A DNA stretch of 18,062 nucleotides from Halobacteriales archaeon QH_10_70_21. Its GTDB lineage: Archaea > Halobacteriota > Halobacteria > Halobacteriales > Haloarculaceae. Below, in pieces: positions 6,679 through 13,835 of this stretch. The notes beneath the pieces are model-generated. The model saw only the letters and a list, made by a program, of their open reading frames with translations. It searched no databases and had not been told where the DNA came from. A program made the position numbers and the translations under genes. Where the stretch lies: positions 16,879 through 34,940 of the forward strand of contig PXQM01000017.1 of the NCBI GenBank assembly GCA_003021325.1. The letters are read 5' to 3'. Within the stretch, counting starts at the first letter, position 1; every line of letters starts with the position of its first letter.

Positions 6679-6993
6679 ATGATATGGGAAGTGTTCCGCC
6701 AGGAGTCCGCCGGCGACTACCACACCCACTGTGGCAACGTGCACGCGCCGGACCGCGAGATGGCGCTCCTGTTCGCGGAGGTGCAGCACGGCCGCCGGAA
6801 GCCGACGAACAGCCTCTGGGTCGTCCCGCAGGAGGAGGTCGGCGAAATCGACACCGAGGACGCGACGTTCGGCGGGACGACGGACAAGTCCTACCGGTTC
6901 GCCCAGACGTACAACATCGAGCCGGCGGCCGAGGAGGTCGAGGCCTCCGAGCGCGAGCAGACCGAGGCCGAACGCAAGCGGGGTGACATCTGA
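6679..6993 (+). CDS. paaB: 1,2-phenylacetyl-CoA epoxidase, subunit PaaB
   Basis: A 104-aa small subunit; bacterial PaaB is about 95 aa. It opens with WEVFRQES, followed by the typical HCGNVHAPDREMALLFAEV, then RRKPTNSLWVVP, and a C-terminal SYRFAQTYNIE. PaaB has no catalytic residues and bridges PaaA-PaaC heterodimers in the epoxidase. The acidic/charged tail after about residue 82 is a haloarchaeal extension. The gene starts 2 nt after the paaA stop, and its own stop overlaps the paaC start (TGATG), which shows tight translational coupling. Confidence 0.96.
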   Translation: MIWEVFRQESAGDYHTHCGNVHAPDREMALLFAEVQHGRRKPTNSLWVVPQEEVGEIDTEDATFGGTTDKSYRFAQTYNIEPAAEEVEASEREQTEAERKRGDI

Positions 6994-7865
6994 TGGCAGC
7001 CGCCGAGGACGCCGACTTCGCCGGCGTCGAGGAGCTCTCCGACGAGGAGGCGGCGGCCGTCGAGGCCCAGCTGTTCCGGCTCGCCGACGACGAACTCGTC
7101 GTCGCCGAGCGCTACACCGAGTGGCAGGTCCGCGCGCCGACCCTGGAGTCGGACATCTCGCTGGCGAACATCGCCCAGGACGAGCTGGGCCACGGCCGGC
7201 TGTGGTACCAGGTGCTCAAGCGGTTCGGCTACGACGAGACCGACCTCATCTGGGAGCGCGCGGTCGACGACTTCCGGCACAGCACCCTCGTCGAGCAGCC
7301 GTTCGCCGAGGGCGACTGGGCCGACGCCGTCGTCCGGGGCTACCTCTACGACGTCGCGGAGGACGTCCGGCTGGGCGCGCTCGAGGGCTCCTCGTTCGGC
7401 CCGATCCGGGACCGCGTCGGCAAGGTTCTCGCCGAGGAGGAGTACCACCTGGAGTACGCCGAGAACTGGCTCGAACGGCTCGCCGGCGACGAGGAGGGCC
7501 GCGAGCGCTTCCAGGCCGCCCTCGACCGGCTGTACCCGCACGCGCTGACGCTGTTCGAGCCCGTCGACGAGGCCACCGAGGCCCGCATCGTCGAGATTGG
7601 CGTCCGCGAGGAGTCGCTCGTCGCCCTCCGCGAGGCGTGGCACGACCGCGTCCAGGCGGGCCTCGGGGACGTCGGACTCGAGGTGCCCTCGCTCGACCGC
7701 CACGAAGGGCCCGACGGCCACGTCCCCCCGGCGGACCTGCCGGACCACGCCGGCCGCGACGGCGACCACACCGACCACTGGCCGGCGCTGTTCGACGAGA
7801 TGACCGAGACCTACGAGGAACTCGGGCGGGACTACGCGACCCACATCATGGACGACGATGAGTAG
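6993..7865 (+). CDS. paaC: 1,2-phenylacetyl-CoA epoxidase, structural subunit PaaC
   Basis: A 290-aa ferritin-like protein, longer than E. coli PaaC (about 248). In the family PaaC pairs with PaaA and stabilises it without being the catalytic centre. Two di-iron-like helices are visible: AQDELGHGR at about residues 61-69, and EEEYHLEYAENW at about 148-159. Here both E-x-x-H pairs look preserved, although the bacterial paralogue is regarded as inactive. The extra length comes from an acidic N-terminal extension (about 20 residues) and a His/Asp-rich segment at about 229-256 before the terminal helix. The start overlaps the paaB stop. The end overlaps the paaD start by 8 nt. Confidence 0.95.
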   Translation: MAAAEDADFAGVEELSDEEAAAVEAQLFRLADDELVVAERYTEWQVRAPTLESDISLANIAQDELGHGRLWYQVLKRFGYDETDLIWERAVDDFRHSTLVEQPFAEGDWADAVVRGYLYDVAEDVRLGALEGSSFGPIRDRVGKVLAEEEYHLEYAENWLERLAGDEEGRERFQAALDRLYPHALTLFEPVDEATEARIVEIGVREESLVALREAWHDRVQAGLGDVGLEVPSLDRHEGPDGHVPPADLPDHAGRDGDHTDHWPALFDEMTETYEELGRDYATHIMDDDE

Positions 7866-8310
7866 CGAGTACGAGCGCCCCGACCCCGGCGACGCCGAGA
7901 CGGCCTGCGCGTACACCAGCTACGAGACCGCCGACGACCTCGAGTACGACGAGAAGGACCGCGCCGACGGCGAGGTCCCGGCCACGGGCGACGGCGCCAC
8001 GGGCGTCGAACGCGACGTCTGGCAGGCGCTCTACCGGGTCGAGGACCCCGAGATGCCCATCTCCATCGTCGACCTCGGGCTCATCTACGGCGTCGAGGTC
8101 GACGACGGGACCGCCGAGATAGACATGACGCTGACATACACCGGCTGTCCCGCCCGGGACATGCTCATCAGCGAGGTGCTTCGGTCGGTCGGCGACGTCG
8201 ACGGCGTCGAGAGCGTCGACGTCAACGTCGTCTGGTCGCCCGGCTGGACCGTCGAGATGGTGACCGAGCACGGCAAGCAATCGCTCCGGGAGTTCGGGCT
8301 GAGCGTGTGA
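7858..8310 (+). CDS. paaD: PaaD N-terminal half: MIP18/DUF59 domain (Fe-S or metal maturation factor)
   Basis: A 150-aa protein with an acidic, probably disordered N-terminus (1-50), then a MIP18/DUF59 (SufT-like) domain. That domain shows VWQALYRVEDPEMPISIVDLG at about 54-74 and the conserved cysteine in YTGCPARDM (Cys97). E. coli PaaD is one chain of about 165 aa with this domain followed by a C-terminal zinc ribbon. Here the chain ends after the DUF59 part and the zinc ribbon is encoded by the next ORF, 2 nt downstream. PaaD is needed for epoxidase activity, most likely in assembling a metal or Fe-S centre of the complex. The start lies inside the paaC end (8-nt overlap). The other possibility, a general SufT homologue, is unlikely given the position. 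Confidence 0.93.
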   Translation: MSSEYERPDPGDAETACAYTSYETADDLEYDEKDRADGEVPATGDGATGVERDVWQALYRVEDPEMPISIVDLGLIYGVEVDDGTAEIDMTLTYTGCPARDMLISEVLRSVGDVDGVESVDVNVVWSPGWTVEMVTEHGKQSLREFGLSV

Positions 8311-8312
8311 CC

Positions 8313-8477
8313 ATGCGCAGGGACCCGAGCGTCGAGACGTCCGGCGAGTTCGAGTCCGCGGAGTGCCCCTACTGCGGCTCGGAGAACACCGACCGCGAGC
8401 ACCCCAAGGGCCCGTCGCTCTGTCGGTCGATGCACTACTGCCACGACTGCGAGCAGCCCTTCGAGAAGTTCGCCTGA
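8313..8477 (+). CDS. PaaD C-terminal zinc-ribbon half as a separate 54-aa protein
   Basis: ATG 8313 to TGA 8475-8477 encodes 54 aa. Cysteines at 18, 21, 37, 43 and 46 form CPYCGSENT, then SLCRSMHYCHDC, and the end is EQPFEKFA. This corresponds to the C-terminal zinc-binding tail of bacterial PaaD, which has the same CxxC, single Cys, CxxC order and ends in EPFD-Y/F. The gene starts 2 nt after the paaD stop in a different frame, so it is separately translated rather than read through. It probably acts together with the DUF59 protein in maturing the epoxidase. It is followed directly by a strong hairpin, so it ends the operon. Its size makes it easy to miss in annotation. Confidence 0.9.
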   Translation: MRRDPSVETSGEFESAECPYCGSENTDREHPKGPSLCRSMHYCHDCEQPFEKFA

Positions 8478-8487
8478 GGCGGCCGTC

Positions 8488-8508
8488 GTCCGGAGCCCCG
8501 CTCCGGAC
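8488..8508 (+). terminator. Stem-loop ending the paaABCD operon
   Basis: GTCCGGAGC and GCTCCGGAC form a perfect 9-bp stem with a CCC loop, 10 nt after the zinc-ribbon stop. A T5 run follows only at 8544-8548, where it more likely belongs to the next promoter. It is a plausible 3'-end or terminator structure. Confidence 0.5.
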
Positions 8509-8542
8509 CGCCGCCGGCCGGTGACGGGTGGGCCGGCAACGC

Positions 8543-8549
8543 CTTTTTG
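8543..8549 (+). promoter_or_regulatory. TATA-like element (CTTTTTG) upstream of the crotonase gene
   Basis: CTTTTTG lies about 26 nt before ATG 8572 and 148 nt before the crotonase ATG. The same heptamer occurs in front of the epimerase gene (11394-11400), 30 nt before its ATG. Confidence 0.5.
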
Positions 8550-8571
8550 CGGACCACCGTGCAGCCTTCGG

Positions 8572-8694
8572 ATGATGCAGGAGCCCCATCGGAACACCGG
8601 CCGCGTCCGCCCGCCGTCCGCGCGGACCCCGGCCGCGCTCGAGTGGTCGAGTCGCACGGTCGAGCGAGCCCGTCGCCGCCGGAGGGCCGCCTGA
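8572..8694 (+). CDS. Possible leaderless 40-codon upstream ORF overlapping the crotonase start
   Basis: This ORF has ATG codons at 8572 and 8575, the first at the leaderless distance from the TATA-like element at 8543-8549. It stops at TGA 8692-8694, overlapping the crotonase ATG (TGATG). The encoded peptide is Arg-rich with almost no acidic residues, unlike the other proteins here, so it is more likely a translated leader than a functional protein, or not coding at all. Confidence 0.25.
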   Translation: MMQEPHRNTGRVRPPSARTPAALEWSSRTVERARRRRRAA

Positions 8695-9503
8695 TGTCGG
8701 TCGAGTCCGCCGCCGCCGACTGCGAGACGGTCGTCGCCAGGGTCGGCGACCGCGTCGACGGGGTCGCGACCGTCGAACTCTCGCGTCCGGACGCCCGCAA
8801 CGCGCTCGACGGACAGCTCCGGGCGGAGCTGAGGACGGTGCTCGACGCCGTCGAGAACAGCGGCGTCCGCGTCGTGGTCCTCACGGGCGCAGAGGGCACG
8901 GGTGCGTTCGTCGCGGGCGCGGACGTGACCGAGCTCCGGGAGCGCGACATGCTCGAACAGCGCGAGGCGAGCAAGCGGCCGCGCGTGTACGAGCGGGTCG
9001 ACGAGCTTCCGGTCCCCGTCATCGCCCGCATCAACGGCCACGCGCTCGGCGGCGGCTGCGAGCTCGTCCAGGCCTGCGACGTCCGCATCGCCCACGAGGA
9101 CGCGAAGCTCGGCCAGCCCGAGATAAACCTCGGGCTCATCCCGGGCGGCGGCGGCACCCAGCGGCTGCCACGGCTCGTCGGCGAGGGGCAGGCGATGCGG
9201 CTCATCCTCTCCGGCGAACTCGTCGACGCCGGCGAGGCCGCCGACATCGGCCTCGTCGACGAGGTCCACGGCGACGACGGGTTCGACGAGGCGGTCTACG
9301 ACCTCGCCGCCGCGATGGCCGACAAGAGCCCGGTCGCACTCGAGTACGCCAAGCGGTCGATCCAGGCCGCCTCGCGGATGGACCTCGAGGCCGGCATCGA
9401 GTACGAGGCCGAGCTGTTCGCCCAGCTGTTCGCGACCGGCGACCCACAGGAGGGCATCGACGCCTTCCTCGAGGACCGGGACCCCGAGTGGCCGACCGGC
9501 TGA
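8694..9503 (+). CDS. Enoyl-CoA hydratase/isomerase (crotonase) of the aromatic-CoA pathway
   Basis: A 269-aa crotonase-fold enzyme, close to the family norm of about 260. It shows SRPDARNALDG at about 28-38, the oxyanion-hole segment AFVAGADVTEL, and GHALGGGCEL with the first catalytic glutamate at about 123. The second catalytic glutamate is at about 143 in LGQPEINLGLIPGGGGTQRL. The 20-residue spacing matches Glu144/Glu164 of mitochondrial hydratase, so it should be an active hydratase. In the phenylacetate pathway it could fill the PaaF role (2,3-dehydroadipyl-CoA hydration) or PaaG-like isomerisation, but generic fatty-acid oxidation cannot be excluded. The start is the first ATG in frame. 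A GTG at 8643 is the only close alternative, and a TTG start at 8547 would fall inside the TATA element. Confidence 0.92.
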   Translation: MSVESAAADCETVVARVGDRVDGVATVELSRPDARNALDGQLRAELRTVLDAVENSGVRVVVLTGAEGTGAFVAGADVTELRERDMLEQREASKRPRVYERVDELPVPVIARINGHALGGGCELVQACDVRIAHEDAKLGQPEINLGLIPGGGGTQRLPRLVGEGQAMRLILSGELVDAGEAADIGLVDEVHGDDGFDEAVYDLAAAMADKSPVALEYAKRSIQAASRMDLEAGIEYEAELFAQLFATGDPQEGIDAFLEDRDPEWPTG

Positions 9504-9604
9504 CGGGACCGCCGCCACGGCCGATGTGGCGACCCGCCGGCCCCGTCGTCGGGTCACCAGCAAGGGTTAACACACTGACTGGCGAAGACGCGGTATCCGA
9601 CGCC

Positions 9605-11366
9605 ATGATACCACCGAGAGACGCCGTGCGCCGCCGAGCGGCTGGTCGAGGAGCTGGAGACCCAGGGCGTCGAGTACGTGTTCGGCTACCCCGGCGGACG
9701 GGTCATCGAGCTGTTCGACCACCTCCCGGACTCCGAGGTCGAGATGGTCCGGCCGCGCGACGAGCGGGAGGCCAGCGTCATGGCCGAGCTGTACGGCCGA
9801 CTCACGGGCAGCCCGGGCGTGCTCGCGGGGCAGGGGCCCTGGATCGGGAGCCTCGGCGCCATCGGCCAGATGGAGGGCCGGCTGGCGTCCTCGCCGATGG
9901 TCGTCATCACCGAGGCCAGCGAGCGCGGCGACTACTCGACGCTTGCGCCCTACCAGCAGGCCCGCGGCGACTACGGCGGTCTGGACCTGCCGGCGGCGCT
10001 GTCGGCCTACACGAAGGAGCACTGGTTCCCCCGGTCGCCGACGGAGACGGTGCGCAGCCTCCAGCTGGCGTTCAAGCACGCGACCGCCGGCCGGCCCGGC
10101 CCGACCGCGGTGGTCCTCGACGGCGACGCCGTCACCGAACCGATGCCGGACGACCCCGTGCCGCCGGTGTGGGACGGCAAGGAGCAGGTTCAGAACTGGG
10201 CGGCCAGGCCGGAGGCCGGCGACGTCGAGACCGCCGCCGAGGCGCTCGCCGAGGCCGACCGGCCGGTGATTATCGCCGGCAACGGCGTCCACGCGAGCGG
10301 GGGCTCGTCGGAGTCGCGGTCCGACGGCGTCAACGCCAGCGGCGCGTACGACGAACTCGAAGCGGTCGCCGAGGCGGCCGGCGCCGCGGTCACCACCTCC
10401 TACCTCGGGAAGTCGACAATTCCGGAGACCCACGACCTCGCCGCCGGCGTCATCGGGTCGTTCGGCCACGAGGGCGCAAACCGGGTCGTCGCCGAGGCGG
10501 ACGTCCTGCTGGTGGTCGGGTCGCGGCTCAACCCGATGGACACCAACTGGCAGGCGCCGTCGTTCATCCGCCCGGACGAGCAGTTCATCATCCACGCCGA
10601 CGTCGACACGCGGAACGCCGGGTGGGTGTACCCTGCCGACGTGGGGCTCGTCGGCGACGCCGCCAACAGCCTCGCGGACCTCCGCGAGGCCCTGCCAGCG
10701 AACGCCCGCGGCGAGTGGGCCCGCGAGCGGGCCGCCGAGGCGCGGGAGTCGTTTCACGCGCCGGCCTGCGAGTCGGACGCCAGCCCTATCAAGCCCCAGC
10801 GGGCGGCCAAGGAGATTCAAGCCGTCGTCGACCCCGGTACCGTCGTCACGGCCGATTCGGGGAACAACCGCTTCTGGCTGCTCAACTACCTCCGGACGCC
10901 GGCCCGGCGGACGTACTTCGGCAGCGGCGGCGTCGGCGCGATGGGCTGGGCGACGCCGGCAGCCGTCGCGGCGGCCATCGCGACCGACCGCGACGTAATC
11001 GGCGTCGCCGGCGACGGCGGCTTCGCGATGACGATGACCAGCGTCGAGACCGCCGTCGACCACGGCGTCGCCCCGACCTTCGTCGTGCTGAACGACACCA
11101 GCCTCGGGATGGTGCGACAGATGCAGGCCGAAGACGGCGACATCGCCGGCGTCGAGTTCCACGACACCGACTTCGTCAAGGCGGCCGAGGCGTTCGGCGC
11201 CGAGGCCGCCCGGGTCGTGACGCCCGACGGGCTGACCGACGCGCTCGGGCGCGGGACCGCGGCCGACGTCCCCTTCGTCATCGACGCCCGCATCGACCGC
11301 GACGAGGAGATGGCCGACCAGCTGCAGTCGTCGTTCTACGAGTCCGTCGGCGGCCTCCACGAGTGA
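9605..11366 (+). CDS. Thiamine-diphosphate-dependent enzyme (acetolactate synthase/2-oxoacid decarboxylase family), N-terminus frameshifted
   Basis: A ThDP enzyme with the three usual domains. From GTG 9678 it would be 562 aa. The N-terminal Pyr domain shows FGYPGGRVIELFDHLPDS and the activating glutamate in RPRDERE (about residue 29). A central Rossmann-like domain holds VLLVVGSRLNPMD. The C-terminal PP domain has the ThDP motif GDGGFAMTM at about 445 with the paired LNDTSLGMVRQM near 471. Homologues begin about 25 residues earlier. The matching sequence AERLVEELETQGVEYV lies directly upstream of 9678 in the same frame but has no start codon before an in-frame stop at 9606. The ATG at 9605 is in another frame, so an indel near 9608-9633 is likely. 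The substrate is unknown. A role on phenylpyruvate, benzoylformate or another 2-oxo acid is suggested only by its neighbours. Confidence 0.82.
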
Positions 11367-11393
11367 CGGCCGGTGTGGCCGCCGCCGACCAAG

Positions 11394-11400
11394 CTTTTTG
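11394..11400 (+). promoter_or_regulatory. TATA-like element of the epimerase gene
   Basis: CTTTTTG lies about 30 nt before the ATG at 11427. This supports that ATG over longer in-frame extensions and suggests a leaderless mRNA. Confidence 0.55.
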
Positions 11401-11426
11401 TTCGCCCCGGGCGCTGGGTCCATACA

Positions 11427-12389
11427 ATGCCTTCCGACACCGTACTCGTCACCGGCGGCACCGGCTTCCTCGGCTCATACGTCGCTGCGGACCTCCTCGG
11501 GGCCGGCCACGACGTCGTCGCCTACGACCTCTCGACGGACGACCGCATCCTCTCGAAACTCGGCGTCGCCGACGACGTCACCGTCCGGCGCGGTGACGTC
11601 TCCGAGCCGACAGACGTCGTCCGCGCCGTCAAGGAGACCGGCGCGACGCACGTGGTCCACCTCGCGGCGCTCCTGACCAACTCGGCGCGCGAGAACCCCC
11701 GGTCGGCGCTCGACGTCAACGTTGTGGGCACGAACAACGTCTTCGAGGCCGCCCGGACGCTCGACGACCAGGTCGAGCGGGTCGCGTGGGCCTCCAGCGC
11801 CGCCGTCTACGCGCCGCCGCACAACTACGACGCCGAGTACGTCGACGAGGACGAGCTCGTCTACCCGGACACGCTGTACGGCGCCACGAAGGAGTACAAC
11901 GAACACCAGGCGCGCGTCTACCAGGAGGACTACGACCTCTCGCTGGTCGGTCTTCGCCCGACCGTCGCGTACGGCCCCTACCGGGAGACCGGCGGGTCGG
12001 CGTTCCTCGCGAACATCGTCGAGAAGCCCGCAGTCGGCGAGTCGTTCAGCGTCGAGTACGGCGACCAGGTCATCGACTGGCAGCACGCCCGCGACATCGC
12101 CCAGGCGTTCCGGAAGGCCGCGTTCACGCCGGACGCCGCCCTCGGCCAGCGCGTCTACAACGTCCGCGGCGAACTCGCCACCATCCGCGAGGCGGTCGAG
12201 ACCGTCCGCGACATCCTGCCGGACGCCGACCTCGAGGTCTCCGACGAGGGCGAGCTGCCGTGGACGCAGAACCTCGACATGACCGCCGCCCAGCGGGACC
12301 TCGGCTACGAGGTCGCCTACGACCTCGAGACCGGGTTCCGGTCGTACGTCAACACCCTCCGCCGGGAGGCCGGACTGGACCCGGTGTAG
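11427..12389 (+). CDS. NAD-dependent epimerase/dehydratase (extended SDR)
   Basis: A 320-aa extended short-chain dehydrogenase. The N-terminal Rossmann motif VTGGTGFLGSYVA begins at residue 7. VVHLAALLTN follows, then the NVVGTNNVFEAA helix, the catalytic serine region ASSAAVY near 118, and the YxxxK pair in YGATKEYNEH near 151-155. Family members act on nucleotide sugars, but related enzymes handle other hydroxy/keto substrates. The position between the ThDP enzyme and the aromatic importer hints at a catabolic dehydrogenase or dehydratase role, which is inference. It has its own promoter-like element, so it may be an independent transcript. A hairpin (12401-12453) follows the stop by 11 nt. 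Confidence 0.9.
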   Translation: MPSDTVLVTGGTGFLGSYVAADLLGAGHDVVAYDLSTDDRILSKLGVADDVTVRRGDVSEPTDVVRAVKETGATHVVHLAALLTNSARENPRSALDVNVVGTNNVFEAARTLDDQVERVAWASSAAVYAPPHNYDAEYVDEDELVYPDTLYGATKEYNEHQARVYQEDYDLSLVGLRPTVAYGPYRETGGSAFLANIVEKPAVGESFSVEYGDQVIDWQHARDIAQAFRKAAFTPDAALGQRVYNVRGELATIREAVETVRDILPDADLEVSDEGELPWTQNLDMTAAQRDLGYEVAYDLETGFRSYVNTLRREAGLDPV

Positions 12390-12400
12390 CGGCGCCGCAG

Positions 12401-12453
12401 GCCGGCAAGCCGGCAAGGTCCCGGCGCTCGCCGGCGTCGACCGGCTTGCCGGC
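12401..12453 (+). terminator. Large GC-rich inverted repeat after the epimerase gene
   Basis: GCCGGCAAGCCGG (12401-12413) pairs perfectly with CCGGCTTGCCGGC (12441-12453) across a 27-nt spacer that is itself GC-rich and can fold. The short unit GCCGGCAAG is also directly repeated at 12401 and 12409. It lies between two genes on the same strand and may end the epimerase transcript. Confidence 0.5.
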
Positions 12454-12559
12454 GTGGAATCCGGGGGCCGCACCGAGCCCACCGGCGACGATTCCGTCCG
12501 CCCGGACCGTCCAGCAGGTCGGAGCCGTGACCCGGACACGGAGGCCGCGTCCACGGTGG

Positions 12560-12567
12560 TATTTATG
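12560..12567 (+). promoter_or_regulatory. TATA element of the ABC importer operon
   Basis: TATTTATG lies about 29 nt before the ATG at 12593, fitting a leaderless start for the substrate-binding protein and, by spacing, the whole four-gene transporter operon. Confidence 0.65.
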
Positions 12568-12592
12568 TGTCCCGGCGTCGCATAAGTGCGGT

Positions 12593-13834
12593 ATGTCGCG
12601 AGCTACCGATTCGCAGGGCAGGGTGCGCCGACCGACCCGGCGGGCGCTGATGCGGGCCGCGGGCGTGGCAGGGGTGACCGGGCTGGCCGGCTGTCTCGGC
12701 GGCACCGGGGGCGGAACCGACACGGTGACGTACGCGCTCGTGAACCCGATTTCGGGCGCCTACAGCAGCCTGGCGCCCGCACAGCGCGCCGGGGCGGAGC
12801 TCGCCGTCGAGACGATAAACGACAGCGACGAGTTCTCCTTCGAGGTGGAGGCGGTCACCGGCGACACGGAGACGGACCCGACGACGGGCACCCAGGCCGC
12901 GACGCGGCTCATCCAGCAGGAGGGCGCCGACTACGTGATGGGCGCCATCTCGAGTTCCGTCGCGCTGGCGCTCAACGAACTCGCGGCCGACGAGGAGGTA
13001 ATCTACAATCCCGGCGGCGCAGCGGTGCCGATAACGGGAGGGGAGTGCAACGAGTGGGTGTTCCGCGCGGAGACGAACACCGCACAGATCGCCGAGGCCG
13101 TCTCCGCGTACACGGCGAACAACCTGGGAACGAAGGTGTGGTTCCACATCGCCGACTACGCCTACGGGGAGTCGGTCCTGCAGCGGACGCGGGCGCGGAT
13201 GGAGAGCGCGAACGACGACTTCGAGGTCGTCGGCACCTCGCGGTCGCAGCTCGGCGCCAGCAACTACGACTCGTTCATCAGCGACATCGACAACTCCGAG
13301 GCGGAGGTGGCGGTGCTGGGGATGACCGGCGGCGACCTCATCACGTTCGTCGGACAGGCGGCCAGCCAGGGGCTGAAGGAGTCGGTGAACCTCATGAGCC
13401 CGACGATGACGTTCCAGGTGGTCCGCGGCGCGCTCGGCGAGGCCGCCGTCGGCACCTTCGGGGGCGTCCGGTACCTCCCCTCGCTCGACACCGGCGACAA
13501 CCAGGAGTTCGTCGAGGCCTACCAGGCGGCGAACGACTCGCCACCGGACAACTTCGCCCGGGTCGGCTACCAGTCGCTGATGATGACCGCACGGGGTATC
13601 GAGGCGGCGGACTCGACCGACCCCGCCGACGTGAAGGACACCCTCGCCGGGATGGAGGTCGACTCCATCTTCGGGTCGAACCGGTTCCGCGGGTGCGACC
13701 ACCAGGCGCTGAACCCGACGTGGATGGCGGAGAACGTCGCGGGCTCCGGGGAGATGGCCGACGTCGAGCTCCTGTCGAAGGTCGAGGGGTCCGACGCGGC
13801 GTTGCCCTGCGAGGAGACCGGCTGTAGCCTCTGA
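12593..13834 (+). CDS. Tat-exported lipoprotein substrate-binding protein of a branched-chain-amino-acid-type ABC importer
   Basis: A 413-aa periplasmic-binding-protein-like protein of the LivK/AmiC (Peripla_BP_6) family. The N-terminus carries a twin-arginine signal (RRPTRRALM at 12-20), a hydrophobic stretch, and a lipobox LAGC with the lipid-anchor cysteine at 34, followed by a Gly/Thr linker. The mature domain starts TVTYALVNPISGAYSSLAPA, with the family-type RAGAELAVETIN helix. It captures the ligand outside the cell and delivers it to the permease encoded 1 nt downstream. Members of this family bind amino acids, amides, urea or aromatic acids. Proximity to paaABCD and paaK suggests phenylacetate or a related aromatic carboxylate. 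Three cysteines near the C-terminal part (GCDHQ, PCEETGC) are an unusual feature. Confidence 0.92.
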   Translation: MSRATDSQGRVRRPTRRALMRAAGVAGVTGLAGCLGGTGGGTDTVTYALVNPISGAYSSLAPAQRAGAELAVETINDSDEFSFEVEAVTGDTETDPTTGTQAATRLIQQEGADYVMGAISSSVALALNELAADEEVIYNPGGAAVPITGGECNEWVFRAETNTAQIAEAVSAYTANNLGTKVWFHIADYAYGESVLQRTRARMESANDDFEVVGTSRSQLGASNYDSFISDIDNSEAEVAVLGMTGGDLITFVGQAASQGLKESVNLMSPTMTFQVVRGALGEAAVGTFGGVRYLPSLDTGDNQEFVEAYQAANDSPPDNFARVGYQSLMMTARGIEAADSTDPADVKDTLAGMEVDSIFGSNRFRGCDHQALNPTWMAENVAGSGEMADVELLSKVEGSDAALPCEETGCSL

Positions 13835-13835
13835 G

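Noticed and set aside
8547..8693. In-frame N-terminal extension of the crotonase from TTG 8547
   Set aside because: The start would overlap the TATA-like element, the extension is Pro/Arg-rich and not conserved in crotonases, and TTG starts are rare.
11373..11426. 18-residue extension of the epimerase
   Set aside because: It would include the TATA element. The Rossmann motif begins right after the ATG at 11427, the usual place.
9488..11596. 702-codon plus-strand frame over the ThDP enzyme
   Set aside because: It is Arg/Gly-rich nonsense in the frame of ATG 9605. The ThDP motifs are all in a different frame. The ATG itself is discussed as evidence for a frameshift.
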